Source: an uncultured Gemmiger sp. (GTDB taxonomy: Bacteria; Bacillota; Clostridia; Oscillospirales; Ruminococcaceae). Taken from it: DNA of 23,130 nt. The translations under genes were made by a program, and so were the position numbers. This document shows, piece after piece, positions 22,003 through 23,130 of the stretch. Numbering within the stretch: position 1 is the first letter of the stretch; the number at the start of each line of letters is the position of its first letter. The notes beneath the pieces are model-generated. The model saw only the letters and a list, made by a program, of their open reading frames with translations, was not told the DNA's origin and searched no databases. The DNA lies in the NCBI GenBank assembly GCA_959018215.1, contig CAUEKL010000007.1:1-23130 (forward strand), given 5' to 3'.

Positions 22003-22629
22003 TCAACCCAGGCCGAGAGCCTTCAGGTAAGCGGCTTCCCGGGCGGCGATCTGTGCCTGGTAGGCGGCGATGGCGGCCTCATAGGCGGCGTTCTCGCTCA
22101 GCTGCTGGGCCTTGGCGGCGTTGGCAGCGGACTGCACGGCGGCGTTGGCGGCCAGCTGCTGCTGGTGCGCGGCCTTGCCGGCGGCGATGATGGCTTCACC
22201 CTCGGCCTTTGCCTTGGCGGCTGCCTGGGCCTGGTACGCCTTCACGGCGGCGATGTAGGCGGCTTCCTTGGCGGCGTTCTGGGCCTGGTAGTCTTTAATG
22301 GCGGCCATGTAGGCGGCGTTCTTGTTCAGCTGCTCCTGATGAGCGGCATTGGCGGCTGCCATGATGGCGTCGTTGGCGGCCAGCTGCTGCTGATGGGCAG
22401 CCTTGCCGGCGGCAATGATGGCTTCGCCTTCGGCTTTCGCCTTGGCGGCGGACTGGGCCTGATAGGTCTTGACAGCGGCAGCGTAGGCCTCTTCCCGGGC
22501 GGCGATCTGGTTCTGATACGCCTTGACGGCAGCCAGATAGTCGCTGTTGGCATCGGCGAACGCAGGCATGGCCATCACGGTGAACATGGCAATGGCCAGC
22601 AGGGCGGCGAACAGCTTCTTCATTTTCAT
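22003..22629 (-). CDS. Secreted Ala/Gln-rich helical protein with a 76-residue internal duplication (function unknown)
   Basis: I do not recognise a family. The 208-residue product has a signal peptide, MKMKKLFAALLAIAMFTVMA, with a likely cleavage after AFA at residue 25, so it should be exported. The mature part is almost only Ala, Gln, Lys, Glu, Asn and Tyr and should be entirely alpha-helical. Residues 49-124 and 125-200 are tandem copies, identical at about 60 of 76 positions, each holding AKAKAEGEAIIAAGKAAHQQ. Shorter internal motifs of the type YxAAxKxYQAQxAAxEAA recur. There is no membrane anchor, sortase signal or cysteine. The start at 22629 was chosen because AAGGAGGT lies 9 bases upstream; an ATG at 22647 is part of that binding site. 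It is monocistronic, with its own promoter and terminator, and lies between copies of a repeat family. Confidence 0.85.
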   Translation of the reverse strand: MKMKKLFAALLAIAMFTVMAMPAFADANSDYLAAVKAYQNQIAAREEAYAAAVKTYQAQSAAKAKAEGEAIIAAGKAAHQQQLAANDAIMAAANAAHQEQLNKNAAYMAAIKDYQAQNAAKEAAYIAAVKAYQAQAAAKAKAEGEAIIAAGKAAHQQQLAANAAVQSAANAAKAQQLSENAAYEAAIAAYQAQIAAREAAYLKALGLG

Positions 22630-22650
22630 CACGGAAACCTCCTTCATACT

Positions 22651-22670
22651 ACCGTGTTTCGGGTCACGGT
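22651..22670 (-). promoter_or_regulatory. Leader hairpin upstream of the secreted-protein ribosome binding site
   Basis: ACCGTG (22651-22656) and CACGGT (22665-22670) form a 6-bp stem in the predicted leader, a few bases before AAGGAGGT. It may stabilise the mRNA or modulate translation. Confidence 0.4.
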
Positions 22671-22682
22671 TTTGTTGTTTTC

Positions 22683-22711
22683 AGTATACGCCAAAAGTCC
22701 AGTTTTTGCAA
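22683..22711 (-). promoter_or_regulatory. Predicted promoter of the secreted helical protein gene
   Basis: On the minus strand, TTGCAA (22706-22711), a 17-base spacer and TATACT (22683-22688) give a leader of about 48 bases. The stretch upstream (22712-22990) is AT-rich at first, and I see no gene in it. Confidence 0.75.
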
Positions 22712-22994
22712 CGGATTTTCATTCGCCGTTTTCACACAATTTTCGCAAATTCCCTTGTATATAATCACAAAACTTTCACAATTAAGAAAACGATGCTTTA
22801 TAAAAATACGAATTACCGAGATTTTGCGCCGGTGCGGGAATTTGTGCGGGCATTGATGTGTGAAAAGCGGCGAATTTGGTTGGAAAACGGCTGTCTTTTG
22901 TGCGTGGACAGGCAAAAGCGCCCTTCCGGGGCGGGAAAATCCGCGCAAAAACAAGGTATGCAGCGGGCGGAAAGGGCAGAACCGGGGCTGCCCC

Positions 22995-23032
22995 AAAAGC
23001 CTCCCCTGTGTAAGGGGAGGTGCCGCGCAGCC
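22995..23032 (+). repeat. Partial copy of the CCTCCCCTGTG repeat family
   Basis: AAAAGCCTCCCCTGTGTAAG starts a copy that continues GGGAGGTGCCGCGCAG and then stops short of the GGAGGGGTTG end seen at 21661-21670. It is in direct orientation to the left end of the element at 21621. Confidence 0.7.
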
Positions 23033-23043
23033 ACTACCTTCCT

Positions 23044-23130
23044 AAAGCCCCCCCTGTGCAAGGGGAGGTGCCGCACAGCGGCGGAGGGGTTGGTCTGCCC
23101 GTTGCTTCTTGGCGGACGGCCGTCTGCCGG
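23044..23130 (+). repeat. Start of a second full repeat element (cut by window end)
   Basis: This copy has the full left end (AAAGCCCCCCCTGTGCAAGG to GGAGGGGTTGG, 23044-23093). The following bases, TTGCTTCTTGGCGGACGGCC, resemble the inner part of the element at 21621-21901 (GATGCTTCCGGGCTGCC). A complete second element probably continues past the right edge. Confidence 0.6.

Noticed and set aside
22995..23093. Possible CRISPR from the repeated CCTCCCCTGTG units
   Set aside because: Copies differ in length and orientation, spacers are irregular, and no cas genes are present; they fit a dispersed palindromic repeat.
22793..23130. Plus-strand open frame starting ATGCTTTATAAAAATACG and running off the window end
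   Set aside because: It has no ribosome binding site and no recognisable family, and it runs through two copies of a non-coding repeat.

Overview
The window comes from a GC-rich Gram-positive-type bacterium, most likely a gut Clostridia of the Oscillospiraceae group (Faecalibacterium/Gemmiger/Subdoligranulum-like). This placement is inferred from strong AGGAGG-type ribosome binding sites, lipoprotein substrate-binding proteins, ABC sugar transport without a dedicated ATPase, plant- and host-glycan enzymes, and a dispersed short repeat of a kind I associate with that group. No rRNA, tRNA, integrase, transposase or CRISPR array was seen.

Layout. (1) 2-6385: an alpha-galactoside locus. A minus-strand lipoprotein plus two permeases (3904-5187, 3007-3891, 2167-3003) is followed, after a strong terminator, by a GH36 alpha-galactosidase cut by the left window edge. 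A divergent AraC regulator (5510-6385) shares a control region with a 24-bp inverted repeat. (2) 6486-9165: a small ABM-fold protein on the minus strand, then a LytTR response regulator and a GHKL histidine kinase on the plus strand behind a good promoter and a leader with iterated GCAAGAA units. (3) 9360-14417: a second sugar locus, with an AraC regulator on the minus strand divergent from a GPH-family symporter and a GH2 beta-glycosidase that carries an extra C-terminal helical domain. (4) 14560-18270: a TetM-like translational GTPase fused to a YacP/Rae1-type NYN nuclease domain, followed by a membrane acyltransferase. (5) 18328-18945: a DUF4230 membrane-anchored protein on the minus strand. 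(6) 19200-21518: a complete amino-acid ABC importer (lipoprotein, permease, ATPase). (7) 21519-23130: a MITE-like repeat element, a secreted Ala-rich helical protein built on a 76-residue duplication, and the start of a second copy of the repeat family.

How it works together. Both sugar loci have the form 'AraC sensor, transporter, intracellular glycosidase': the first imports raffinose- or melibiose-like sugars, and the second imports a beta-galactoside or beta-glucuronide. The most interesting gene is the GTPase-nuclease fusion at 14560-17226. It joins a factor of the family that enters the ribosomal A site to a domain related to Rae1, a ribosome-dependent mRNA endonuclease. It lacks the loop by which TetM displaces tetracycline, so it is better read as a candidate ribosome-rescue or mRNA-cleavage factor than as a resistance gene.
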